A DNA stretch of 64,000 bases. It comes from Chryseobacterium luteum. Its GTDB lineage: Bacteria; Bacteroidota; Bacteroidia; Flavobacteriales; Weeksellaceae. Shown here piece after piece: positions 37,053 to 46,294 of this stretch. Below the pieces are notes generated by a model. It was not told the origin of the DNA. It ran no database searches and saw nothing but the letters and a program-made list of their open reading frames with translations. Within the stretch, counting starts at the first letter, position 1. Every line of letters begins with the position of its first letter. The stretch lies in assembly GCF_000737785.1 (NCBI RefSeq), contig NZ_JPRO01000007.1:278513-342512 (forward strand). The letters run 5' to 3'. The position numbers and the translations under genes were made by a program.

Positions 37053-37802
37053 TTATTGCCTGAATAACTTAATCGTGTAGTCCAGAAGTTCTTTCCCGCC
37101 TATTTCCCCATGTCCCGGCATGACCATTTTGACGTCCGGATATTGGGCTTTCACTTTTTCAACGGTTTGGGACCAGGCCTGGACATTGGCATCTCCAAGA
37201 TATCCTTTTGTGGCATCCATCTCTTTGATCAGGCAGCCTCCGAACATGGCTTTTTCATCCGGAATATAGGCAACGACGTTGTCTTTTGTATGGCCTTCTC
37301 CAAAGTATTTGACCAAAATTTTATGTTTTCCGGCATTCAGTGTGATGGTATCATTAAATCCGTGACCCGGTACATTTTCACCATTTTGTTTTGCCAGTTC
37401 TATGGTTTTATTATTCGCGTAAGACGGGATATTATTTTTATCAAATTCTTTCAGCCCGCCTACACAGTCATCATGGAAATGGGTTGCGACAACGGAATTC
37501 ACTTTTGAATGAAGGCTATTCCTGATCCAGGCAATCAATTCTCCGGTACTTTTATCATTGGTGGGAGTGTCCAGAATTACGGTTTCATTTCCGTCTTTTA
37601 CAATCATTCCGTTACATTCCACTTTTCCAAAGGAGTCTGTGTTCAGATAGGAAATGTGCTGGTAAATATCACCGGAAAGCTGAATAATGGAAAGGTTATC
37701 TGTTTTATACACCACTTTGGCCTTTTCGAACTTTTTCTGGGAGCTGCAGCTTAAAAAGAATAGTGCTGAGGATAAAAATACAATTTTGGATAGTGATTTC
37801 AT
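37053..37802 (-). CDS. bla: Subclass B1 metallo-beta-lactamase, predicted lipoprotein
   Basis: The 249-residue protein has a lipoprotein signal ending LFFLSC (Cys19) and the full B1 zinc site: His108, His110 and Asp112 in THFHDDCVGG, His171 in GEGHTKDN, Cys190 in GGCLIK and His231 in PGHGEIGG. B1 enzymes hydrolyse penicillins, cephalosporins and carbapenems. Chromosomal B1 genes (IND, CGB and relatives) are typical of Chryseobacterium. The lipid anchor, if real, would attach it to a membrane as in NDM-1. The exact variant name cannot be read from sequence alone. Confidence 0.93.
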   Translation of the reverse strand: MKSLSKIVFLSSALFFLSCSSQKKFEKAKVVYKTDNLSIIQLSGDIYQHISYLNTDSFGKVECNGMIVKDGNETVILDTPTNDKSTGELIAWIRNSLHSKVNSVVATHFHDDCVGGLKEFDKNNIPSYANNKTIELAKQNGENVPGHGFNDTITLNAGKHKILVKYFGEGHTKDNVVAYIPDEKAMFGGCLIKEMDATKGYLGDANVQAWSQTVEKVKAQYPDVKMVMPGHGEIGGKELLDYTIKLFRQ

Positions 37803-37875
37803 AGATTCATTAGAATTACAGTAAAATTAGAAAATATTTTCCGCCCTGATTTACTTCAGCATAGTTAATTAAGTG

Positions 37876-39399
37876 TTAATATCCATGCTTCACTTCATTG
37901 ATTTCATCGCGTAGCTTTGGGTTAATATCAATTTTTGCTCCTTTAAAACTAAAGATCGTGGTTCCTTTTTCCCTGGCAAATTTATTGACAACGGAATCTG
38001 CGGCTTTGGAGCTTTCGAAATAGGGGCCTGTTTCTGTTAACTCATCATCTTCTTTGGAAAAATCTTTTACCCGGATCAGGTTGTCATATTTTTTGCTGAG
38101 ATCAAACCAATCGATATAATCTGCATTGAAGGAAACTGCCTGTATTCCTTCCCGGGAATAATAATTAATGGCTCCTGCCTGTCCGTAACTGTCGCAAAGA
38201 ACTAAAGTTCTGCCAGTCCCGGAAAGCCGTGAATATTCTTTATCAACTTTACGGGCAAGCTCTTTCCATCCCATCATGTCTGCAAAATCCTGAGGCAACG
38301 CATGATCTTTACCGTCTTCCCAACGGAGCAATCCCATTTTTTTATATTTTCCGGGATGGCTGACGATGTATTCAGGACTTTTATTGGGAAAAGCAATATC
38401 ATACAGGGGCAGAAACAGCAGGACAGGTATCAGGATAAAGACAGGCTTCAGAAACTTTTCCCAGCCTTTTTCAAAAGTATGCGCCAAAAAAACAGACCCA
38501 AATGCTATGAAAACTGGATAAAGCCCAACGGCATAATAATCTTTGGCCCTGAAAAATAAAAACAGGCCAATTGTCATGACATACATCCAAAAAAAGGATC
38601 TGAATTTCTGAAACGGTTTATAAAAAAGCAGGGCATAAAATCCTGCCAGGATCACCAATAGCGAACCTATAAAGAAAAGGATCTGAGATTTAAGGAAATC
38701 CAGCCTGTTAACGTGTACCAATTGTCTTTCATTAAGCTCTTTCATGTGATGAACAACCGGGAAATCATAATGGTACTGCCACAACAGATTGGGAAGCATA
38801 ATCAATAAAGCGAGCAATGCTGCTCCATAAAGATGAGGCTGAGCAAAAACCTTTCTTTGTTTCGTCAATAGAATGGCAGGAATAATTCCCAACACGGAAA
38901 AGGCGATATTATATTTATTGAGAAAACCTACTGCAAAGGTCACTGCAGCAATGTAGAGCCATTTCACTTTTCCTGAATTAAAATACAGGATCAATACATA
39001 ATAGATAAGTGTCCACAGCAGTACCTCCAGAGAAACCGGCTGAAAAAACATGTTGATACGCAGAAGCACTGAAAGCAGAATACCTGTTGAAGCCAGAATT
39101 TTGGCGTACAAATTTCCCTGAAGCTCTTCAACTATTTTCCATACAACGGCAATGGTCAGTGCTCCGAAGAGTGCCGGGAAAAATTTCACCCAAAATACGG
39201 ACTCACCAGGTATTTTAATGAGCCAGGCCAGCCATGAGTTCACAGGGGGAACGGAAAGATATCCCCAAGCCAGATGACTGCCCTGATCCAGATGAAGGAA
39301 TTCGTCTCTGTGAAGTTCGTATTCAGGGCTGATGAGTGAATACTGAAGGATGAATTTTGCAGTGATAAAGAAAAAGAGAAGTAGGTGGTCTTTCTTCAT
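37876..39399 (-). CDS. GT39/ArnT-like dolichyl-mannosyltransferase family protein
   Basis: The 507-residue protein has about 10-12 membrane segments in its first 350 residues and the PMT_2 pattern with YELHRDEFLHLDQGSHLAWGY near residue 27 (acidic catalytic loop). The periplasmic C-terminal part is soluble. Such enzymes move sugars from lipid-linked donors to lipid A or proteins. The exact acceptor is unknown; it stands alone between the beta-lactamase and efflux genes. Confidence 0.83.
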   Translation of the reverse strand: MKKDHLLLFFFITAKFILQYSLISPEYELHRDEFLHLDQGSHLAWGYLSVPPVNSWLAWLIKIPGESVFWVKFFPALFGALTIAVVWKIVEELQGNLYAKILASTGILLSVLLRINMFFQPVSLEVLLWTLIYYVLILYFNSGKVKWLYIAAVTFAVGFLNKYNIAFSVLGIIPAILLTKQRKVFAQPHLYGAALLALLIMLPNLLWQYHYDFPVVHHMKELNERQLVHVNRLDFLKSQILFFIGSLLVILAGFYALLFYKPFQKFRSFFWMYVMTIGLFLFFRAKDYYAVGLYPVFIAFGSVFLAHTFEKGWEKFLKPVFILIPVLLFLPLYDIAFPNKSPEYIVSHPGKYKKMGLLRWEDGKDHALPQDFADMMGWKELARKVDKEYSRLSGTGRTLVLCDSYGQAGAINYYSREGIQAVSFNADYIDWFDLSKKYDNLIRVKDFSKEDDELTETGPYFESSKAADSVVNKFAREKGTTIFSFKGAKIDINPKLRDEINEVKHGY

Positions 39400-39474
39400 G
39401 GTTCATTATGCATTATGGTTATTGCTTCTTGTAAGACAATTTATTACAAATATCTATTACATCAGTTTAATCAA

Positions 39475-39505
39475 ACAAAAATCCTGAGAAAAAATTCCCC
39501 AGGAT
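39475..39505 (-). terminator. Intrinsic terminator of the efflux cluster
   Basis: ATCCTGGGGAA and its partner (39481-39505) make an 11-bp stem with two wobble pairs on the minus strand. It is followed by TTTTTG, 30 bases past the adaptor stop codon. Confidence 0.75.
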
Positions 39506-39534
39506 CTTACAGTTAAATATATAGTGATCGTTTA

Positions 39535-40728
39535 CTATTTTTTCTTTTCTTTAAGCTCCTCTTTGTCTTTATCGGAAGGGTTCCATACTTTCACATCGGA
39601 GTCTTTGGTGATTCCTGAAAGGATTTGTACATTGATCCCGTCGCTGGCACCTAATTTTACATATACTTTTTTGAATTTTCCGTCCGGCTGCTTCACTTCT
39701 ACAAAAGGAGTGTCTTTCCCGTTTTTCTTTTCGTACTGAATAAGTGATTCATCCAATAGCAATGCATTTTTTTCGGATTTCAAAACAATTTCGCCGTTGG
39801 CAGAAAATCCGGCCCTGATGTATTCGTTGTTAGGGTTGTTTACATCGCCTTCTACCGGGAATTTTATGGTTCCCAGGTTATCTTTTCCTTTAGGAGCAAT
39901 CATGGTCAGTTTTCCCGGGAACGTTTTGTTCTGAAGGGCACCGATTACGATTTTCATATCCATTCCCTGCTTCAGTTTTCCTGCCTGGGCTTCGTCTATT
40001 TCTCCCTGGAAGATCAAAGAATTAAGGTCTGCAATGGAGCAGATAGTGGTCCCCGCGTTGAATGAGTTGGCCTCGATCACCTGGCTTCCTACTTTTACAG
40101 GAACTTCAAGAACGGTCCCTGCTGCTTTGGAACGGATCTGTGTTGTCGCCAGCCCCTGAAGCTCAGGAATAGCTCCCGTTTTTACAATCTGCAATCTTTT
40201 TTGGGCTGTAGCCAGCTGCTGATTGGCATTTCTGAGGGCCTGCTGCTGTGAAAACAGCTGCTGCTGTGAGTTTAAATACTCCTGCTTGGAAATAACGCCC
40301 TGCTTATACAGCTTTTCCTGCATAGCATATTGCTTCTGAATATTATCTACATTCATTTTGGCATTGCTTATCTGCAGCTGGGAGTTCACCACTTCCTGCT
40401 GAGCATTGTTGACCTCAGCAATATTAGGGATGATTCTTACTGTGGCGATCAGTTGTCCTGCCGTTACTTTATCTCCTTCATCTACGAGAATTTTCTCAAT
40501 GATTCCTGCAATATTGGGCTTGATTTCGATCTCTTCTTTTGGGACGATCTTGCCTGTTGCCATTACCTTGTCTTCCATGTTCTGGTACTTTGGTTTTCTG
40601 GTCAGGAAAGCTTCACTCTGTTTAGAATTGGATTTTACGAGATACGCGATCCCGAAGAACAATGCCACTGCAAATAAAAGCCCCAGTACAATATAAATGG
40701 CTTTTTTCCAAGTGAATTTCTTTTTCAT
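39535..40728 (-). CDS. Efflux periplasmic adaptor subunit (HlyD/MacA family)
   Basis: The 397-residue protein has an N-terminal membrane anchor (IYIVLGLLFAVALFFGIAYLV), a biotinyl-lipoyl domain (ATGKIVPKEEIEIKPNIAGIIEKILVDEGD), an alpha-hairpin of about 90 residues (coiled coil NAQQEVVNSQLQIS and repeats of QQQ) and a beta-barrel domain (EGDVNNPNNEYIRAGFSANG). It should link the ABC permeases and ATPase to an outer-membrane TolC-like channel, which is not in the window. The C-terminus is Lys/Glu-rich. Confidence 0.9.
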   Translation of the reverse strand: MKKKFTWKKAIYIVLGLLFAVALFFGIAYLVKSNSKQSEAFLTRKPKYQNMEDKVMATGKIVPKEEIEIKPNIAGIIEKILVDEGDKVTAGQLIATVRIIPNIAEVNNAQQEVVNSQLQISNAKMNVDNIQKQYAMQEKLYKQGVISKQEYLNSQQQLFSQQQALRNANQQLATAQKRLQIVKTGAIPELQGLATTQIRSKAAGTVLEVPVKVGSQVIEANSFNAGTTICSIADLNSLIFQGEIDEAQAGKLKQGMDMKIVIGALQNKTFPGKLTMIAPKGKDNLGTIKFPVEGDVNNPNNEYIRAGFSANGEIVLKSEKNALLLDESLIQYEKKNGKDTPFVEVKQPDGKFKKVYVKLGASDGINVQILSGITKDSDVKVWNPSDKDKEELKEKKK

Positions 40729-40846
40729 ATATCTAGTTTATTTTTTACTATTAAGGTTTTTTAACTGATTTAAATATTTAAGAATTTAAACATTAAAAAA
40801 ATCTGTCATTATTTTCAAATTACTACATCAACCTATTCCCACATTA

Positions 40847-42118
40847 TTATTCTGATCTCAGGGCTTCAATCGGGCGGATCTTTACCGCACGCTGTGCCGG
40901 GATCATCCCGATAATAAGGCCAAGAATCACCATTACAGCCATGGCCCCGAAAACGTTTCCATAATTTACAGTCGGGTTGTAAAATGGAAATTCATCCTGG
41001 TTCTGGGTCACCATATTTAAAATGATCAGAACAAATATCCCACACATAAACCCGAGGATCCCGGATGAGAGTGTAATGACAACGCTTTCCAAAAGGATCT
41101 GGTTTCTTACTTCAGCCGGTTTTGCCCCTAAGGCTCTGCGTATCCCGATTTCTTTGGTTCTTTCTTTCACGGTGATCAGGAGGATATTCGAGATGGCGAT
41201 AACTCCTGCAAGAATGGTAAGCGTTCCTACGATAATCGTTAAAAGCTGCATCCCTGTAAGGAAACCTGTGAGTTTTTTAAATTCTTTTCCCAGGTTGAAG
41301 CTTCCAAAGGCATTGGTATCTTCGGGAGATACTTTATTTTTAGTCTTCAGCATCTGCTTCACATCTTCTTCTACTCCATTCACATTAGCGTTGGGCTTGC
41401 TTACGATGGCAAACATGTCAATCTGCTCTCCTGCGTTATACATTTTGGTATAGGTTGAAAGCGGAATAAAAGCCGTCCGGTCATTTTCAAAACCGCCACC
41501 TTTTTTCACTCTGAAAACACCGATCACATTAAAGAATATACCTTTTATATTGACCTGCATCCCAACGGGATTTTCTTTTTTCTTGGCATTAAAGAAATTC
41601 TTGTAAATTTCTTCTCCAATCACTACTACATTTTTATTTCCCATAACATCGGCATCGTTGAGATAACGTCCGAAAATAAGTTTCTTTTCAGAGATTTTAT
41701 TTCCCACCGAATAATCTCCGGTAAGGGAATAGGTAGCGCTTTTACCGTTTCTTGACATGGATTCGCCGGGTGTTCCGGTAAAGCTTCCTCTGGCATTTTG
41801 CGGGGAGATATAATCTATGGCATTCACTTTTCTTTTCAGCATTTCCATATCGGATAGCTGGAGGTGAACTTCTCTTCCTTTTGGGAATCCCTCATAGGGA
41901 ATAGAGGTTTTCTGAGCCCAGAGAAAAATAGAGTTGGTTGCAAACCCGGAAAATAATTTATCAAAACCGTTTTCCATGCCTTTTGCCGCTCCAAGAAGAC
42001 TCACATACAAAAACATTCCCCATCCTACACCAATCATGGTAAGGAACGTGCGGAGCTTATTATTCCTCAGTGAATAATAAATTTCCTGCCAAGTATCTTT
42101 TTTAAATAAAATGTTCAC
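40847..42118 (-). CDS. MacB-like ABC transporter permease (FtsX domain)
   Basis: The 423-residue protein begins with a short cytoplasmic part (WQEIYYSLRNNKLRTFLTMIGVGWGMFL, first TM) and a MacB_PCD periplasmic domain (VNAIDYISPQNARG). Three C-terminal helices follow, with the FtsX pattern (GVIAISNILLITVKERTKEIGIRRALGA; AQRAVKIRPIEALRSE). It pairs with the permease at 42228 and the ATPase at 44074. Such transporters extrude antibiotics or toxins; substrate unknown. Confidence 0.9.
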   Translation of the reverse strand: MNILFKKDTWQEIYYSLRNNKLRTFLTMIGVGWGMFLYVSLLGAAKGMENGFDKLFSGFATNSIFLWAQKTSIPYEGFPKGREVHLQLSDMEMLKRKVNAIDYISPQNARGSFTGTPGESMSRNGKSATYSLTGDYSVGNKISEKKLIFGRYLNDADVMGNKNVVVIGEEIYKNFFNAKKKENPVGMQVNIKGIFFNVIGVFRVKKGGGFENDRTAFIPLSTYTKMYNAGEQIDMFAIVSKPNANVNGVEEDVKQMLKTKNKVSPEDTNAFGSFNLGKEFKKLTGFLTGMQLLTIIVGTLTILAGVIAISNILLITVKERTKEIGIRRALGAKPAEVRNQILLESVVITLSSGILGFMCGIFVLIILNMVTQNQDEFPFYNPTVNYGNVFGAMAVMVILGLIIGMIPAQRAVKIRPIEALRSE

Positions 42119-42227
42119 TTCTTTGAGTTATAAGTTTATACTATAATTGATAAATCATAAATGATAATTGATGAGCGGTAGAACTGAAAGTTATTTTTTC
42201 ATCTTTTTAATTATCATAAGGATATCA

Positions 42228-43457
42228 TTATTCGGTTCTCAATGCTTCTATCGGCTTGATCCTTGAGGCTCTGTATGCCGGAACAAATCCAGCAATAAGC
42301 CCTGAGCAAACCAGTGCTATGAATGCCATCAGGATCGTTCCCCATCCTACACTCGGACTTTTAATAAAATATTCTTCGAGGCTGTCTCCTATTAAGCTCA
42401 GCGCCAATACACCTACCGCAACTCCAATAATTCCTGAAACTACCGTTATCACGACACTTTCCTGTACAATAAGAGCTACAATACTTCTGGGTTTGGCTCC
42501 AATAGCTTTGCGGACACCGATCTCCTTGGTTCTTTCTTTTACAATGTACACCATGATATTACTGATCCCGATAATTCCTGCCAACAGGGTTCCCAATCCG
42601 ATAAACCCTACAATAATGGTAAGCACTGCCATAAACTGGAAGGTCTCATTCATGTTTTGGGCGTTATTCCATACACGGACTCCGTTTTCATCATCAGGAG
42701 CAACATTTTTCCTGGCTTTCAACCTGTCTTTAAGCTCATCACCATATTTAATGGCTTCCTGGGGAGTCAGCTTTTCATTATAGGCAATATATGCGGTGGA
42801 CACTGTGTCCGAGCCTTTTTTCATCTGCTGAAGGGTAGTAATGGGAACGGAAATATGCCTTTCGTCCCAGTCTCCTCCGTCATCGGAAAATACCCCTACT
42901 ACTTTGAACATGGTTCCATTGATGTTCAGGTCTTTCCCTATCGGGCTTCCGTTCTTGATGAGGTCACGCTGAACCATTCTTCCTATTACCGCTACATTCT
43001 GCTTTCTTTCAAGGTCCATAGGCGAAAGATAACGTCCGTCCAGCATCTTTCTGTTCTCAATGATCTTTTCTCCCGGTTCTGCCCCGTTGATCTGGTAAGT
43101 ACCGCTTTCTTTGCCGTATTTTACCATTAAGCTGGTAGTATATCTTGGGCTGGCATCGCCTACTTTTTCTTTATCTGTATTGATCAGGAAATCGTAATCT
43201 TCATTATCCATCGTGACCGTCCTGTCAGACTGAAGTCCTTTGTAAGCGAGCGTGGTTTTGCCTGTATAGATCGTGATAAGATTCTGTGCATCTCTTGCAA
43301 AACCTTCGGTAAAAGCATTCTGAAGCCCTTTCCCTATTCCGAAAAGAACGACAAAAATAAACAGCCCCAAAGCCACCGTAAACCCCGAAAGCACCGTCCG
43401 CAATACATTGCTGCGGATAGAACTGAATATTTCCTGCCAACGATCTAGGTCAAACAT
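42228..43457 (-). CDS. MacB-like ABC transporter permease (FtsX domain)
   Basis: The protein has the same layout as the previous gene (FDLDRWQEIFSSIRSNVLRTVLSGF; NIMVYIVKERTKEIGVRKAIGAKP; ASRIKPIEALRTE). The two are paralogues by duplication. The frame is open from 43487, but ATG 43457 (MFDLDRWQEI) matches the start of its sister and is preferred, giving 409 residues. The second permease probably forms a heterodimer with the first. Confidence 0.88.
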   Translation of the reverse strand: MFDLDRWQEIFSSIRSNVLRTVLSGFTVALGLFIFVVLFGIGKGLQNAFTEGFARDAQNLITIYTGKTTLAYKGLQSDRTVTMDNEDYDFLINTDKEKVGDASPRYTTSLMVKYGKESGTYQINGAEPGEKIIENRKMLDGRYLSPMDLERKQNVAVIGRMVQRDLIKNGSPIGKDLNINGTMFKVVGVFSDDGGDWDERHISVPITTLQQMKKGSDTVSTAYIAYNEKLTPQEAIKYGDELKDRLKARKNVAPDDENGVRVWNNAQNMNETFQFMAVLTIIVGFIGLGTLLAGIIGISNIMVYIVKERTKEIGVRKAIGAKPRSIVALIVQESVVITVVSGIIGVAVGVLALSLIGDSLEEYFIKSPSVGWGTILMAFIALVCSGLIAGFVPAYRASRIKPIEALRTE

Positions 43458-43607
43458 AGTTTTATTTTTTACTTTGTAAAAAGTCAATTAACTGCGTTGT
43501 GAATTTTCTCCGAAGTCAATTAACCCTGTTGTCAATAGTAAGTTGTTTTTATAGTAAATTATTTCTAATTTTCAATTCACTTTTATTCTATTAACAATTC
43601 ACTTTCT

Positions 43608-43964
43608 CTATTTCTTTTTCAACATTCCGCTTAATAAGATAAATGTTGTTTTTATTAAATTTTCAATTTTTCCCAGCTCTTCTTTTTTGATATAATTACA
43701 GTCTATAACGATATCAAAACAGGAATCCAGTTCTATCACCGAACCTCTGGCTATTTCAAAATATCTTTTTCTTTCAATTTCCGATTTTCTGGAACATCCT
43801 TCCGTTATATTTAACACCACCGACGTTGAAGCTCTGCGTATCTGATCAGTAAGATTAAATCGTTCACTATCCGGAATTAAGGATAAAATTTTATAACATT
43901 CAATTCTTAACTGTCTGGCCGATTGATAAACATCGAGTTTATAATGGTTCAGATTTAAAAACAT
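43608..43964 (-). CDS. Four-helix bundle protein (S23/IVP family)
   Basis: The 118-residue protein has the four-helix bundle signature: YKLDVYQSARQLRIECYKIL, DQIRRASTSVVLNITEGC, RYFEIARGSVIELDSCFDI and IKTTFILLSGML. This family includes the product of the intervening sequence in 23S rRNA of Leptospira and Coxiella, but here it is a free-standing gene. Its function is unknown. It sits between the permease and ATPase genes of the efflux cluster, which suggests late insertion. Confidence 0.85.
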   Translation of the reverse strand: MFLNLNHYKLDVYQSARQLRIECYKILSLIPDSERFNLTDQIRRASTSVVLNITEGCSRKSEIERKRYFEIARGSVIELDSCFDIVIDCNYIKKEELGKIENLIKTTFILLSGMLKKK

Positions 43965-44073
43965 GATTACTTTTTTCCATTTTCATTTGTGTGTATTTTT
44001 GTTAACTTAATTAATTTGAAATTGATGATCCACCCATTCACAATTGACTTACGAAGCAAAATTCACCATTCAC

Positions 44074-44763
44074 TTATAAAACAATCTGCTTGATAAACTC
44101 ATCACTTTCGATGATGCCATCCTTCAGTATTACGTTTCGTTTGGTTTGTGCGGCTACATCAGGTTCGTGGGTTACAACGATGATGGTTCGCCCTTCATTA
44201 TTGATGTCCTGAAGAAGCTTCATAATATCATGTGTTGTTTTTGAATCCAGTGCTCCGGTTGGTTCATCGGCCAGGACCACTTTAGGATCTGTAATCAGTG
44301 CTCTTGCAATGGCCACCCTCTGTTTCTGTCCTCCCGAAAGTTCGTTGGGAAGGTGACCGGCCCATTGGGCAAGACCTACTTTCTCCAGGTATTCCAATGC
44401 TTTCTGGTTACGTTCTTTTCTGGGAACATTCTGGTAGTATAAAGGAAGTGCTACATTTTCCAGAGCTGTTTTATAGCTGATCAGGTTGAAAGACTGGAAA
44501 ATAAAGCCCAGAAACTTGCTTCTGTACTCTGCCGCTTTCACTTCAGACAGATGCTCAATCGGAACATTATCCAGCTCATAAGTTCCCGAATCTTTTTCAT
44601 CCAGAATACCGATGATATTAAGAAGCGTAGATTTTCCGGAACCGGAACTCCCCATAATGGAAACAAACTCGCCCTCGGAAATATTAAGATTAATCCCCTT
44701 AAGAACGTGCAGCTTGCTTTTCCCTGTATCGTATGATTTATGTAAATCCTGAATTACTAACAT
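44074..44763 (-). CDS. ABC transporter ATP-binding protein (MacB/LolD-like)
   Basis: The 229-residue protein has Walker A MGSSGSGKST, Q-loop IFQSFNLI, signature LSGGQKQRVAIARAL, Walker B VVLADEPTGALDS and switch His in VTHEP. It is the energiser for the two FtsX-type permeases downstream. It begins the cluster on the minus strand; its upstream gap is shared with nrdB. Confidence 0.95.
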   Translation of the reverse strand: MLVIQDLHKSYDTGKSKLHVLKGINLNISEGEFVSIMGSSGSGKSTLLNIIGILDEKDSGTYELDNVPIEHLSEVKAAEYRSKFLGFIFQSFNLISYKTALENVALPLYYQNVPRKERNQKALEYLEKVGLAQWAGHLPNELSGGQKQRVAIARALITDPKVVLADEPTGALDSKTTHDIMKLLQDINNEGRTIIVVTHEPDVAAQTKRNVILKDGIIESDEFIKQIVL

Positions 44764-44971
44764 TAAGTGGTACTTGTTTTATACCCAATAAGTAGATGTT
44801 ATTTTCAATTTGTTACAAGAAGAATAATATATTCAAATATTTTATTGTTTAATATATTTATCCTTTATTTAAAGTACATTACGCGAAAGTGTTTAACTGT
44901 AATTGTAATTTTTCATTTATTTTTTACCTATAACCCCGTCTAAGCCATTATCTGCGCTGGTTTCATGTAAA

Positions 44972-44980
44972 TGTGGAAAA
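44972..44980 (-). promoter_or_regulatory. DnaA box-like site in the nrdB upstream region
   Basis: On the minus strand TTTTCCACA matches the broad DnaA-box consensus TTWTNCACA. It is 164 bases from the exact box at 45144. Confidence 0.4.
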
Positions 44981-45143
44981 CTTTTACAGTTAAAACTCAG
45001 CCAATTAGTATTTACCCCTTTCAAAATCATTTCTTTTTTTCGAACTTTGTCACTAGTTCTTTACAAGAAACCGAGATTCATCAATGTGAATATGTTTCAT
45101 ATGTAAGTACCAAACATACAGGAATTTAAGCATTATTTCACCG

Positions 45144-45152
45144 TTATCCACA
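45144..45152 (+). promoter_or_regulatory. DnaA box upstream of nrdB
   Basis: TTATCCACA is an exact match to the high-affinity DnaA box. It lies 37 bases before the nrdB ATG, where DnaA could modulate transcription, as in E. coli nrdAB. Confidence 0.5.
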
Positions 45153-45188
45153 GTGATGCTGATTATTTAATTTTAAAGCTATTTTAAT

Positions 45189-46163
45189 ATGGGAATTTTC
45201 GATAAGAGAGTAAGTTACAAGCCATTTGAATACCCTGAGGTTCTTCAGTTTGTAGAGGCGATCAACAAATCGTTCTGGGTGCATTCGGAAGTGGATTTTA
45301 CTGCAGATGTTCAGGATTTTCATTCGCAGTTAGAGCCGCACGAAAAACATGCTGTGAAAAATGCACTGTTAGCCATTGCACAGATCGAGGTGTCCGTAAA
45401 GACATTCTGGGGAAACCTATACAATCACTTGCCAAAACCTGAATTCAACGGCCTTGGAGCTACTTTTGCAGAATGCGAATTCCGTCACTCCGAAGCCTAT
45501 TCCCGATTGGTGGAGGTACTGGGATACAACGAAGAATTTTCCAATGTTATAGAAATTCCTGCCGTGAAAAAGAGAATTGACTTCCTGTCAAACGTTCTGA
45601 AGCACGCCAATTCTACAACACCGAAAGAATACGTATCTTCTCTTTTGTTATTCAGTATCCTGATCGAAAATGTATCGCTTTTCTCACAATTTGCGATCAT
45701 CCTTTCTTTCACAAGATTCAAAGGATACATGAAGAACGTTTCCAATATCATCGCATGGACATCCGTTGACGAGCAAATTCACGCCAATGCAGGAATTTAC
45801 CTGATCAACAAGATCCGTGAGGAACAGCCGGACCTGTTGACAGATTCAGATATCGAGGACATCTACACATTGGTAGATCAGTCCATTGAGCTGGAAGGTG
45901 AAATTATTGACTGGATCTTTGAACTGGGAGAATTAAGCTTTTTCTCAAAAGAAGACCTTCTGAACTTCATGAAGTACCGTGTAGATGACAGTTTAAAGAA
46001 AATCGACATGGAAACCCGTTATAATATTTCTCCCGAGCAATACCGTCCGATGAAATGGTTTGAAGAGGAAGTTTTTGCGAACTCTATGGATGATTTCTTT
46101 GCCAAAAGACCGGTAGATTATACAAAACACGATAAGAGTATTACAGCGAACGATTTATTTTAA
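45189..46163 (+). CDS. nrdB: Ribonucleoside-diphosphate reductase subunit beta (class I)
   Basis: The 324-residue all-helical protein carries the di-iron and radical site: Glu97, His100 and Tyr104 in ECEFRHSEAY, with EQIHANAGIYL near residue 200 giving further ligands. Tyr104 is the expected tyrosyl-radical residue. No ATP-cone precedes the ferritin-like domain. It forms an operon with a small protein and nrdA, separated by 131 and 57 bases. It supplies deoxynucleotides for replication. Confidence 0.95.
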   Translation: MGIFDKRVSYKPFEYPEVLQFVEAINKSFWVHSEVDFTADVQDFHSQLEPHEKHAVKNALLAIAQIEVSVKTFWGNLYNHLPKPEFNGLGATFAECEFRHSEAYSRLVEVLGYNEEFSNVIEIPAVKKRIDFLSNVLKHANSTTPKEYVSSLLLFSILIENVSLFSQFAIILSFTRFKGYMKNVSNIIAWTSVDEQIHANAGIYLINKIREEQPDLLTDSDIEDIYTLVDQSIELEGEIIDWIFELGELSFFSKEDLLNFMKYRVDDSLKKIDMETRYNISPEQYRPMKWFEEEVFANSMDDFFAKRPVDYTKHDKSITANDLF

Positions 46164-46170
46164 TTAAACA

Positions 46171-46192
46171 GGGCGCGAGCGAAGCGAGCGTC
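46171..46192. repeat. Short GC-rich direct repeat after nrdB
   Basis: The words GCGAGC and GAAGC repeat within 20 bases in an otherwise A+T-rich gap. It may be a fragment of a dispersed element; no function is evident. Confidence 0.35.
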
Positions 46193-46294
46193 AGGGCAGA
46201 TAGTATTAGCAATATTATGATGAGCCTATACAAACATTTATCGGAATAAAATTTCTTCATTCCCCGGAATGACAAAACAATTCAAACCACAAGA

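Noticed and set aside
42256..43130. Two long plus-strand ORFs (175 and 157 codons) over the MacB-like permease
   Set aside because: The minus-strand permease has clear FtsX motifs; the antisense frames show only low-complexity composition.
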